From: Bacteroidales bacterium | GTDB taxonomy: Bacteria; Bacteroidota; Bacteroidia; Bacteroidales; UBA932 | Length of the DNA: 11,857 nt | Direction: 5' to 3' | Assembly: GCA_016285215.1 (NCBI GenBank) | Contig: JAEEQI010000070.1 | Location: 1-11,857 of the forward strand | Part shown: in pieces, positions 6,399 to 11,857 of the stretch | Layout: the number at the start of each line of letters is the position of its first letter | Position numbering within the stretch: the stretch's first letter is position 1 | Made by a program: the position numbers and the translations under genes | The notes under the pieces: model-generated | Seen by the model: only the letters and a program-made list of their open reading frames with translations | The model's database searches: none | What the model was told of the DNA's origin: nothing

Positions 6399-6493
6399 CC
6401 CTCTGACTATCTGTATATTAAACGAAGAGACGGGTACCGGTTGGGTATCCGTCTCTTTAGTTATCTCTTTGGGTAAGAGTTACTTATGTGCCA
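6389..6493. repeat. 105-bp structured repeat element, copy 2 (inverted)
   Basis: This is the reverse-oriented partner of 758-862, with the same length and 8 differences. TGGCA (6389-6393) and TGCCA (6489-6493) mark its ends. It sits between the convergent LytTR and acid phosphatase genes, overlapping the last codons and stops of both (TAA at 6396-6398 on plus; TAA at 6482-6480 on minus). The three-hairpin layout is conserved: CAGATA/TATCTG, the long terminator stem, and CTCTT/AAGAG. Mismatches fall mainly in loops and flanks, suggesting selection on structure. Confidence 0.85.
6424..6458. terminator. Bidirectional hairpin terminator in repeat copy 2
   Basis: GAAGAGACGGGTACC (6424-6438) pairs with GGTATCCGTCTCTTT (6444-6458) around a 5-nt loop, with G-U pairs on the plus transcript at the outer end and at G6434/T6448. 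It would end the LytTR transcript and, read the other way, the acid phosphatase transcript. Confidence 0.75.
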
Positions 6494-7202
6494 GAGCTTT
6501 CTTGTATTCCGCCTGCGCTTTTAGCATTTGCTTTTGGAACTCCTGCGAGGTTTGCAGCCTGGCGTAACCCATACTGGCTATGGGTCGGCTGGCGTCCACG
6601 TCGCTTTGCCAGTGGCAGCCGGAGATGACGCGGCTCACGCCGGACTCCCAGGCCCGGTTGTAAACGGCTTCGGCCGTGCCGGGATGGATCTGGGCCATCA
6701 GAAGGGCGCAGGCCCAGGCACGGATGGTGTGGCCGGAGGGATAGGAACCCTCTTTGGACAGCCACTCATCGTCCTGCGGGAAGATGGAAGGCTCCTTGAA
6801 ATAGGCAAAGGGCCGAATACGGAAGTAGTGGGCCTTGGGTTTGATGCGGATGGCCTCGATGGTGGAGACGCCACGGGTCAGAACTTCGTAGATGGCCGGG
6901 GTCTCCTCTTTGGAAATCTTAAGGCCGAAGGGCTCGGACAGGATAACGAGGGTAGTATCCAGATTCCAGACGGCATCGCGGATGGCCATCTGAAGGCGAA
7001 GGGAATCCTTGCGCTGCTGCTTTCCCCACATATAGCGGAGAATGTCGTGGTCAAATTCGGTGCTGGGATCCTGCGGCGGGGCGGGAACGCAGAGTACGGC
7101 ATCGGGCAGCTCCTCTTCTGCGAGATAGGGGATAATCTTGTCCTGTGCCAGGGCGCCCAGTTGCAGACACAGCAGGAAAACGATAATCAGGGTCTTTTTC
7201 AT
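6480..7202 (-). CDS. Class A-type acid phosphatase (PAP2 superfamily), secreted
   Basis: The 240-aa protein has a signal peptide (MKKTLIIVFLLCLQLGALAQ) and the complete PAP2/non-specific acid phosphatase signature KX6RP...PSGH...SRX5HX3D. The residues are K123-x6-R130-P131, GSYPSGHT at 152-159 (H158), and S190-R191 with nucleophile H197 and D201. The GSYPSGHT form is that of class A bacterial acid phosphatases (PhoN-like), which release inorganic phosphate from many monoesters in the periplasm. No membrane helices follow, so it is soluble rather than a lipid phosphatase. It is second in a two-gene unit, 11 nt after the upstream stop, with an unusually good Shine-Dalgarno (TAGGAGG, 7 nt before the ATG). 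Its final H-K-stop codons lie in repeat copy 2. Confidence 0.92.
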   Translation of the reverse strand: MKKTLIIVFLLCLQLGALAQDKIIPYLAEEELPDAVLCVPAPPQDPSTEFDHDILRYMWGKQQRKDSLRLQMAIRDAVWNLDTTLVILSEPFGLKISKEETPAIYEVLTRGVSTIEAIRIKPKAHYFRIRPFAYFKEPSIFPQDDEWLSKEGSYPSGHTIRAWACALLMAQIHPGTAEAVYNRAWESGVSRVISGCHWQSDVDASRPIASMGYARLQTSQEFQKQMLKAQAEYKKALAHK

Positions 7203-7213
7203 AGAGAAACCTC

Positions 7214-7621
7214 CTATTGAGCTATGTATTCGTATTGTTTAATGCTGAGCAGTTTGCCTTTGGCATTATAGGTATACTGGATTTTCTTTTTGCCCAGCTC
7301 GTTGAACTCGAACTTCTTGTAGGTCTGGAGGCGGTTGCGGTTGTCGTACACCAGTTCACGGGACAGTTTGCCCTCTGCGTCGTACTCAAAACGCTTGCGC
7401 CATTTCTGGCCCTCCTGGGTGTATTCAATTTCTTCCAGTTTCTTTCCGTTGGCGTTGTAGGTGGTAACGTGGTCCAGCGTCTTGTGGTTGCCTTTGGCGT
7501 CGGTGTTCCACTCTTTGATGACCAAGTTTTTCTTGTCCATCTTGGTGGTCGTCTGCTCCTGGGCAAAGGCGGTGGGGATGAGCAGCAGCGCTGCTGCAAG
7601 GGATACTATGATTCTTTTCAT
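7214..7621 (-). CDS. Small secreted YD-repeat-like protein
   Basis: I choose ATG 7621, where a signal peptide begins (MKRIIVSLAAALLLIPTAFAQ); the frame extends to 7666 but that crosses the -7 box. The 135-aa product carries about four copies of a roughly 20-residue beta-hairpin unit of the pattern Y(N/D)A-x-GK-x-(L) (TYNANGKKLEEIEY, EYDAEGKLSRELVY, EFNELGKKKIQYTYNAKGKLLSIKQY). It resembles YD/RHS or MORN-type toxin-immunity repeats, but is too short for an RHS protein. The mature protein is lysine-rich. It is probably periplasmic; the function is unknown. It is transcribed with the acid phosphatase gene. Confidence 0.82.
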   Translation of the reverse strand: MKRIIVSLAAALLLIPTAFAQEQTTTKMDKKNLVIKEWNTDAKGNHKTLDHVTTYNANGKKLEEIEYTQEGQKWRKRFEYDAEGKLSRELVYDNRNRLQTYKKFEFNELGKKKIQYTYNAKGKLLSIKQYEYIAQ

Positions 7622-7628
7622 AACTGGG

Positions 7629-7636
7629 CAAAGATA
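7629..7636 (-). promoter_or_regulatory. -7 box for the YD-like/acid phosphatase unit
   Basis: On the minus strand the box reads TATCTTTG, 7 nt before the ATG at 7621. No good -33 TTTG is seen 19-22 bases upstream. The transcript would start at or next to the start codon. Confidence 0.5.
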
Positions 7637-7672
7637 CAAATTATTTGCCACGGATGTCGCTTTCAATCAAAT

Positions 7673-7703
7673 TTTGCCTTTTGGCCGAAAATTTTTATCT
7701 TTG
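7673..7703 (+). promoter_or_regulatory. Promoter of the Na/Pi cotransporter gene
   Basis: TTTG at 7673-7676 and TATCTTTG at 7696-7703 are separated by 19 bases, a near-ideal Bacteroidota promoter. It leaves a leader of about 13 nt before the ATG at 7723. It is divergent from the YD-like gene, with 101 bases between the two start codons. I see no obvious pho-box-like direct repeat here. Confidence 0.7.
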
Positions 7704-7722
7704 TATTGGTAAAAAATTGCTT

Positions 7723-9681
7723 ATGCTAATCGTTCTGAAACTTCTGGGCTCCATCGCCCTCCTGATATACGGTATGAAGGTGATGAGTGAGGCCCTGCAG
7801 AAGATGGCCGGCCCGCAACTCCGTCACTTGCTGGGAGCTATGACCACCAATCGTTTTTCCGGTATTCTCACCGGCGCCCTGGTCACCGTTGCCGTCCAGT
7901 CTTCGGCCGCTACCACGGTTATGACGGTCTCCTTCGTCAATGCCGCCCTCTTAACGTTAGCACAAGCCATTTCCATCATTATGGGTGCCAATATCGGCAC
8001 CACTATGAGCGCCTGGATTATGTCGGCCGGCTTCTCCTTCAATGTTACCAACTTGGTCTGGCCCGCCTTCCTGATAGCCATCATCCTTATCCAGACGGGA
8101 AAACACCGTTACATTGGAGACTTCCTCTTCGGCCTGTCTTTCCTGCTCTTTGCCCTGGGTATGCTCAAACAGACGGGAACGGAGATGGACCTGGCCAGTA
8201 ACCAGGCCGTGGTAGATTTCTTCGCCAGCTTCAAGACCAATTACGTCACCATCCTGCTGTTCCTGCTCATTGGTTCCGTCCTTACGGCTATGGTGCAGTC
8301 TTCGGCCGCCCTGATGGCCATTACAATGGTGCTTTGCTCTACGGGAGCCATCTCCATCTATCAAGGTATTGCGCTGGTGATGGGTGAAAACATCGGTACC
8401 ACCCTTACCGCCAACCTGGCGGCTATGAATGCCAACGTGCAGGCCCGCCGTACCGCTCTGGCTCACCTGGTGTTCAACGTGTTCGGCGTTATCTGGGTGC
8501 TGATTTTCTTCTTCCCCTTCGTGAGAATGGTCTGCGGCATCGTGGGTCTGGATCCCACCGCAGAAAGTCAGTCTCCCATCCAGCTTTCGTTTGCGCTGGC
8601 GGCCTTCCATACAGCTTTCAATATCATCAATACCGCCATCCTGGTCTGGTTCATTCCCCAGATTGAGAAGCTGGTTTGCCTGCTCATTACTCCCAGAAAG
8701 GAAGAGAAGGAAGACGAGTTCCGTCTGCAGTTTATCAAGTCCGGTATTATGAAGACGCCGGAAATCTCCATCCTGCAGGCGCAGAAGGAAATCGATGTCT
8801 TTGGTGAGCAGATGCAGCTGACCTTCGGCCTGGTCAAAGACCTTTCGCAGGCCAAGGAGGACGAAGAGTTCAAGAAGCTGTTTGACCGCATTGAGAAGAA
8901 TGAGGACCTGAGCGACCGTATGGAGAAGGAGATTGGTCAGTATCTGGGACAGGTGGGAGACGCCCACCTCTCGGACGACACCAAGGAAAAACTCCGCGCT
9001 ATGCTCCGTCAGATTGGAGAACTGGAGTCTGTGGGTGACAGCTGCTACAACCTGGCCCGTATCCTGGCCCGCAAGCGGGAGAACAAGGTGGTCTTCACCG
9101 AGCAGCAGGAGAACAACGTGATCCAGATGTATGCGCTGGTAGACGCCGCCCTGGGCCAGATGAATGTAGTTCTGAAGGGTCCCCGCGAGGCCAACAACAT
9201 CTCCAAGTCGGAAGAAATCGAGCTCAAGATCAACGGTCTCCGCAACCAGCTCAAGCGCCAGAACATTGTGGATCTGGACAACCATACATACGATTACGAG
9301 AACGGTACTGTCTATATGGACCTCATCTCCGAGTTCGAAAAGACCGGAGACTACGTTATCAATGTGGTGGAAGCCCGTCTGGGCTTGGTTCGCAACAGCC
9401 TGCGCTTCAAGGGTGTCCAGCTGGATACGGACGGCAAGCGTGTGATGGTGGACGGAGAAACCATCCCCTTCACCAAGCCCGAGTTCGAGATGCTGCGTCT
9501 GTTTATGGAGAACCCCAACAAGGAGTGGGCCCGCCGCGATTTCCTGGAGGCCCTCTGGCCCGATGACGCCCTGGCTACTTCCCGTACGGTAGATGCCGCC
9601 GTCACGCGCATCCGCCGCAAGCTGGGTCCCTACGGTGAAGCCCTGGTTACCCGTGGCGCCGGTTACGTCTTTGAAGAATAA
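7723..9681 (+). CDS. Na/Pi cotransporter-PhoU protein with C-terminal winged-helix domain
   Basis: The start is ATG 7723 (MLIVLKLLGSIALLIYGMKVM), the usual start of NptA/YjbB-like proteins; a longer frame from 7645 would cross the promoter. The 652-aa protein has two Na_Pi_cotrans repeats, each with the QSSAA signature (59-63 and 192-196) and a G(A/E)NIGTT loop (88-94 and 221-227), in about eight membrane helices up to residue 322. A cytoplasmic PhoU-like helical domain follows (about 345-555; metal-ligand-type blocks ELESVGDS at 433-440 and EFEKTGDY at 537-544). Residues 563-652 are an OmpR/PhoB-type winged helix: FTKPEFEMLRLF, then RRDFLEALWP, recognition helix SRTVDAAVTRIRRKLG (620-635) and the wing RGAGYVFEE. 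Ordinary family members end after PhoU, at roughly 540-600 aa. The likely role is Na-driven phosphate transport with gene control from the membrane; regulation is inferred. Confidence 0.93.
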   Translation: MLIVLKLLGSIALLIYGMKVMSEALQKMAGPQLRHLLGAMTTNRFSGILTGALVTVAVQSSAATTVMTVSFVNAALLTLAQAISIIMGANIGTTMSAWIMSAGFSFNVTNLVWPAFLIAIILIQTGKHRYIGDFLFGLSFLLFALGMLKQTGTEMDLASNQAVVDFFASFKTNYVTILLFLLIGSVLTAMVQSSAALMAITMVLCSTGAISIYQGIALVMGENIGTTLTANLAAMNANVQARRTALAHLVFNVFGVIWVLIFFFPFVRMVCGIVGLDPTAESQSPIQLSFALAAFHTAFNIINTAILVWFIPQIEKLVCLLITPRKEEKEDEFRLQFIKSGIMKTPEISILQAQKEIDVFGEQMQLTFGLVKDLSQAKEDEEFKKLFDRIEKNEDLSDRMEKEIGQYLGQVGDAHLSDDTKEKLRAMLRQIGELESVGDSCYNLARILARKRENKVVFTEQQENNVIQMYALVDAALGQMNVVLKGPREANNISKSEEIELKINGLRNQLKRQNIVDLDNHTYDYENGTVYMDLISEFEKTGDYVINVVEARLGLVRNSLRFKGVQLDTDGKRVMVDGETIPFTKPEFEMLRLFMENPNKEWARRDFLEALWPDDALATSRTVDAAVTRIRRKLGPYGEALVTRGAGYVFEE

Positions 9682-9705
9682 TTTGCAAGTTTTTTAGTTA
9701 AGTAC

Positions 9706-9735
9706 TTGCGGATTCAGAAAAAAGTCGTACATTTG
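9706..9735 (+). promoter_or_regulatory. Promoter of the tRNA-Gln gene
   Basis: TTG (9706-9708) and TACATTTG (9728-9735) are separated by 19 bases. The predicted 5' leader then contains the perfect hairpin GTCCCG-TTTT-CGGGAC (9738-9753), ending 6 bases before the mature tRNA; it may aid processing. Confidence 0.65.
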
Positions 9736-9759
9736 CAGTCCCGTTTTCGGGACCATCAT

Positions 9760-9830
9760 TGAGATATGGTGTAATGGTAGCACTACAGATTCTGGCTCTG
9801 TCAGTGAGGGTTCGAGTCCTTCTATCTCAA
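9760..9830 (+). tRNA. trnQ: tRNA-Gln (anticodon CTG)
   Basis: A full cloverleaf can be drawn. The acceptor TGAGATA (9760-9766) pairs with TATCTCA (9823-9829), starting with the U1-A72 pair typical of glutamine tRNAs. The D-arm is GTG/CAC; the anticodon stem ACAGA/TCTGT has loop TTCTGGC, so the anticodon is CTG (9792-9794), reading CAG. The T-arm GAGGG/CCTTC has loop TTCGAGT. The discriminator is A9830. No CCA is encoded (CACA follows), so it must be added after transcription. Confidence 0.95.
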
Positions 9831-9850
9831 CACATCGGCGCCTGCAGGCG

Positions 9851-9873
9851 CCCGGCCGTACCCGGGATTTTTT
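9851..9873 (+). terminator. Probable intrinsic terminator of tRNA-Gln
   Basis: CCCGG (9851-9855) pairs with CCGGG (9862-9866) around a 6-nt loop and is followed by A and six T (9868-9873). It lies just downstream of the 16-bp perfect palindrome at 9837-9852, which may strengthen or compete with it. Confidence 0.55.
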
Positions 9874-9998
9874 GGTACAAAAAATCGTAGAGGGAGAAAA
9901 GGCCGCAGGGGTGTATGAGGGGGCAGCGCCCCCTGTATTGATTCTCAATTCCCTACAGCGCATCCCTCTCCCCGATGCCCAGGTGTCGGATTTTTTCT

Positions 9999-10006
9999 TA
10001 CCTTTG
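9999..10006 (+). promoter_or_regulatory. -7 box for the small secreted protein/hrpB unit
   Basis: TACCTTTG fits TAnnTTTG and lies only 5 bases before the ATG at 10012, giving a leaderless-type arrangement. A T6 tract (9991-9996) precedes it; no clear -33 TTTG is present. Confidence 0.5.
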
Positions 10007-10011
10007 TTCCT

Positions 10012-10437
10012 ATGAAACGGATTATTATACTTCTTACGGCGCTGCTTATTGCGGTGACGGCGGCGGCTCAGGTGGGCCGGTATCAGAATATCAGGGTGCT
10101 GTATCCGGGGTATTCACTTCGGTTCGATACGGCTACGGGGGAATTGATTTCCATTCACTATGACAGTGAGCAGGAGGCGAATTTGGAGGCGGTGATTTCT
10201 CCTAAGCAGAGTCATAACCATCATCATACGGGCCGATATGAATTCCGCCGTACGCGGCAGCTGGGGACCTATCAGATTTTCGATACTTCCACGGGTAAGT
10301 ATACCACGGTGAAGTGGACGCCGGTGGACAAGGACGGGAAGGAGATAGAGGCGAGCATCGACACGGCCCTGGCTAATGCCAAGGACAAGCTCCGTAAGGC
10401 GCTGAAGAGCCTGGAGGAGAGTCTGGAGAGCCTGTAA
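10012..10437 (+). CDS. Small secreted protein of unknown function
   Basis: The 141-aa product begins with a signal peptide (MKRIIILLTALLIAVTAAAQ, cleavage expected before Q20 or V21). The mature part has a beta-rich middle (LRFDTATGELISIHYD, TYQIFDTSTGKYTTVKW), a histidine cluster at 68-72 (HNHHH) that could bind metal, and a charged amphipathic C-terminal helix (about 112-141, ANAKDKLRKALKSLEESLESL). I recognise no family. It is followed by hrpB after only 4 nt, so the two are likely co-transcribed, although a periplasmic protein and a cytosolic helicase have no obvious shared task. Confidence 0.8.
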   Translation: MKRIIILLTALLIAVTAAAQVGRYQNIRVLYPGYSLRFDTATGELISIHYDSEQEANLEAVISPKQSHNHHHTGRYEFRRTRQLGTYQIFDTSTGKYTTVKWTPVDKDGKEIEASIDTALANAKDKLRKALKSLEESLESL

Positions 10438-10441
10438 TCGT

Positions 10442-11857
10442 GTGAAGGCATTGACGGCGAATACGGCCATTACCTCCCTCCCGGCGTTTGGCATTGCGGG
10501 GGAGGTGAACCGCATGCTGGCGCAGCGTACGCGGCTCATTGTGACGGCGCCGCCGGGGGCGGGTAAATCCACCGTTCTTCCCCTGACCATCCTCGAGGCC
10601 TTTCCAGAGGGGAAGATTCTCATGCTGGAGCCACGGCGGGTGGCGGCGCGGCAGATTGCCGAGCGTATGGCCTTTCTGCTGGGGGAGCCTGTGGGCAAAA
10701 CCGTCGGCTATCGTATCCGTTTTGAGACCAGGGTGTCGCGGGAGACCCGTATCGAGGTACTCACCGAAGGGATTCTGACGCGCATGCTCGTCGAGGACCC
10801 TGCCCTGGAGGGGGTATCGGCCGTTATTTTCGACGAGTTCCATGAGCGGAACCTGCAGAGTGACGAGGCGCTGGCCCTGACACGTCAGGCGCAGGCGCTC
10901 CTGCGGGAAGATTTGCGCATTGTCATTATGTCGGCCACCATCGATACGGAGGCACTTTCCAAAACCCTGGACGCTCCTGTCATTCAAAGTGATGGAAAGA
11001 TGTACCCCGTGGAGATTCGGCGCGGGCAGGAGGCGACGCCGGAAACGGTGGCGCAGCTGGTGGCACGTACCGTGCTGGAGACCCATCGGCACGAAAAAGG
11101 GGACATCCTGGCTTTCCTTCCCGGGGAGGCTGAAATCCGGCGTTGCGCGGACCTTTTGGCATCGGCCCTGGGGGATACGCACATATGTCCGCTGTACGGG
11201 ATGCTGTCCAACGAGCGGCAGAAATCGGCCATCGCGCCCAGTGCGGCGGGGGAGAGGAAGGTGGTGCTTGCTACGCCCATCGCCGAGACTTCCCTCACTA
11301 TCGAGGGTGTGCGCGTGGTGGTGGACGGCGGCCTGTGCCGACGGCTGGCGGTGGACGCCCGGAGCGGCCTTTCCCATTTGGAGACGGTGCGCATCAGCCT
11401 GGACATGGCTACCCAGCGGACGGGCCGTGCGGGGCGTGTGGCGCCGGGTGTGTGTTATCGGCTCTGGAGCGCCGCCACGGAATCCCGGATGGCAGCGGTG
11501 AGAAGCCCGGAGATCCTGTCGGCCGATCTCTCGTCGCTGGTGCTGGATGTGGCCGCCTGGGGGGAGAGCGATATCAACCAGCTGCCGTGGCTTACCCCGC
11601 CTCCATCGGCCCATGTGACCGAGGCGCAGAAGCTGCTGCGGAGCCTCGGTGCCATCGATTCCCAGGGTGCCGTTACCGCCCACGGCAAAAGGATGGACCG
11701 CCTTCCCTGCCATCCGCGTCTGGCTCAGATGCAGCTGATGGCCGATACCCCGGAGCTCAAGGCCCTGGCCGAAAAACTGGCCGACCTGCTGGAAGAGCGG
11801 AATCCCAGCCTGGATGCGCTCCACGCCCATCCTTACGATGTGGGGCGGCTTTTGGCA
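10442..11857 (+). CDS. hrpB: ATP-dependent RNA helicase HrpB (3' end outside window)
   Basis: Frame 2 is open from GTG 10442 to the window edge (472 codons); HrpB proteins are usually about 800-840 aa, so roughly the C-terminal 40% is missing. DEAH-box helicase motifs are complete: Walker A APPGAGKST (36-44), EPRRVAAR (Ia), DEFHER (131-136, the DExH box), MSAT (163-166), TPIAETSLTIEGV (V) and QRTGRAGR (325-332, VI). The N-terminus (TSLPAFGIAGEVNRML) resembles the HrpB leader, supporting GTG 10442, 4 nt after the previous stop; ATG 10514 is too close to Walker A. HrpB is a conserved DExH helicase with an unclear physiological role in most bacteria. Ala, Thr and Gly codons favour G endings (GCG, ACG, GGG), unlike the GCC/ACC-rich genes upstream. 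Confidence 0.95.
   Translation, partial: MKALTANTAITSLPAFGIAGEVNRMLAQRTRLIVTAPPGAGKSTVLPLTILEAFPEGKILMLEPRRVAARQIAERMAFLLGEPVGKTVGYRIRFETRVSRETRIEVLTEGILTRMLVEDPALEGVSAVIFDEFHERNLQSDEALALTRQAQALLREDLRIVIMSATIDTEALSKTLDAPVIQSDGKMYPVEIRRGQEATPETVAQLVARTVLETHRHEKGDILAFLPGEAEIRRCADLLASALGDTHICPLYGMLSNERQKSAIAPSAAGERKVVLATPIAETSLTIEGVRVVVDGGLCRRLAVDARSGLSHLETVRISLDMATQRTGRAGRVAPGVCYRLWSAATESRMAAVRSPEILSADLSSLVLDVAAWGESDINQLPWLTPPPSAHVTEAQKLLRSLGAIDSQGAVTAHGKRMDRLPCHPRLAQMQLMADTPELKALAEKLADLLEERNPSLDALHAHPYDVGRLLA

Larger units (their letters stand above)
9831..10011. other. Palindrome-rich intergenic region, no gene seen
   Basis: No supported reading frame lies here. It holds a perfect 16-bp palindrome GGCGCCTGCAGGCGCC (9837-9852) and the terminator at 9851-9873. 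A 9-bp AT hairpin follows with arms GATTTTTTG/CAAAAAATC (9866-9874 and 9878-9886). A 7-bp GC hairpin has arms AGGGGGC/GCCCCCT and loop AGC (9918-9934), next to ATTGA/TCAAT (9937-9949). A long-range AGAGGGA/TCCCTCT pairing (about 9890-9896 with 9963-9969) could enclose the middle. It may be a repeat element or a structured RNA; neither can be proven here. Confidence 0.5.

Noticed and set aside
7957..9285. A 442-codon minus-strand frame over the Na/Pi transporter
   Set aside because: It is antisense to a clearly real multi-domain transporter and has a low-complexity His/Gln/Gly composition typical of a shadow.
9685..9710. GCAAGT/ACTTGC as a terminator for the Na/Pi transporter gene
   Set aside because: The stem is only 6 bp with a 13-14-nt loop and no T tract after it, and it overlaps the tRNA promoter's TTG.
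9694..9963. An 89-codon minus-strand frame crossing the tRNA-Gln gene
   Set aside because: Its middle part is simply the antisense translation of the tRNA, a familiar source of spurious proteins; the rest covers palindromes and the tRNA promoter.
10373..11830. A 485-codon open frame on the minus strand over hrpB
   Set aside because: The plus strand carries all DEAH helicase motifs in one open frame; the reverse product is His/Arg/Gly/Pro-rich shadow sequence and runs into the neighbouring gene.
1..11857. CRISPR array, IS transposase, phage genes, toxin-antitoxin or known anti-phage system
   Set aside because: I looked for regularly spaced repeats, transposase or recombinase motifs and defence domains on both strands and saw none; the only non-genic repeats are the two 105-bp elements and local palindromes.

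Overview
The window looks like a stretch of a Bacteroidota chromosome, most likely an uncultured, fairly GC-rich Bacteroidales. The reasons are repeated -7 boxes of the TAnnTTTG type, signal peptides ending in A-Q, a lipoprotein with a K-E-D export-like signal, a LytTR regulator with a membrane domain, and families typical of Bacteroidales (DUF2490, DUF4956 next to a VTC polymerase, a Bacteroidales-style tRNA-Gln). No phage, CRISPR array, IS transposase or known defence system is visible.

Layout. Positions 1-390 hold debris: the 3' end of an unknown reading frame and a frameshifted chimera whose tail is the C-terminus of an AraC-type activator. A small conserved-looking helical protein follows (466-753, +). 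Then comes a five-gene minus-strand operon read from 5478 down to 853: a surface-type lipoprotein of the Cthe_2159/DUF4353 beta-helix family, a VTC-like polyphosphate polymerase, a DUF4956 membrane protein, a DUF2490 outer-membrane barrel, and ispF. A membrane-anchored LytTR regulator (5607-6398, +) diverges from it. The shared intergenic region carries two identical 10-bp direct repeats 21 bp apart, the spacing expected of a LytTR operator, and the proximal one overlaps the operon's -33 element. Next are a minus-strand pair (a small YD-repeat-like secreted protein and a class A acid phosphatase), then a plus-strand Na/Pi cotransporter-PhoU protein with a PhoB/OmpR-type winged helix fused to its C-terminus. 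The window ends with tRNA-Gln(CTG), a palindrome-rich spacer, a small secreted protein and the first 472 codons of the helicase gene hrpB.

Two copies of a 105-bp element (758-862 and 6389-6493, opposite orientation, about 92% identical, no indels) sit exactly between the two convergent gene pairs. Each has short terminal inverted repeats (TGGCA/TGCCA) and three hairpins, including a strong two-way terminator. They supply the stop codons of ispF, the LytTR gene and the phosphatase gene, and they bracket the LytTR-plus-operon block.

Working model (inference): the window is a phosphate/polyphosphate neighbourhood. The periplasmic phosphatase would release Pi, the Na/Pi-PhoU-winged-helix protein would import it and could act as a membrane-tethered regulator, and the VTC/DUF4956 pair would make or move a polyphosphate-like polymer at the envelope together with the lipoprotein and the barrel, under LytTR control. 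All family calls come from reading motifs by eye; no database search was run.
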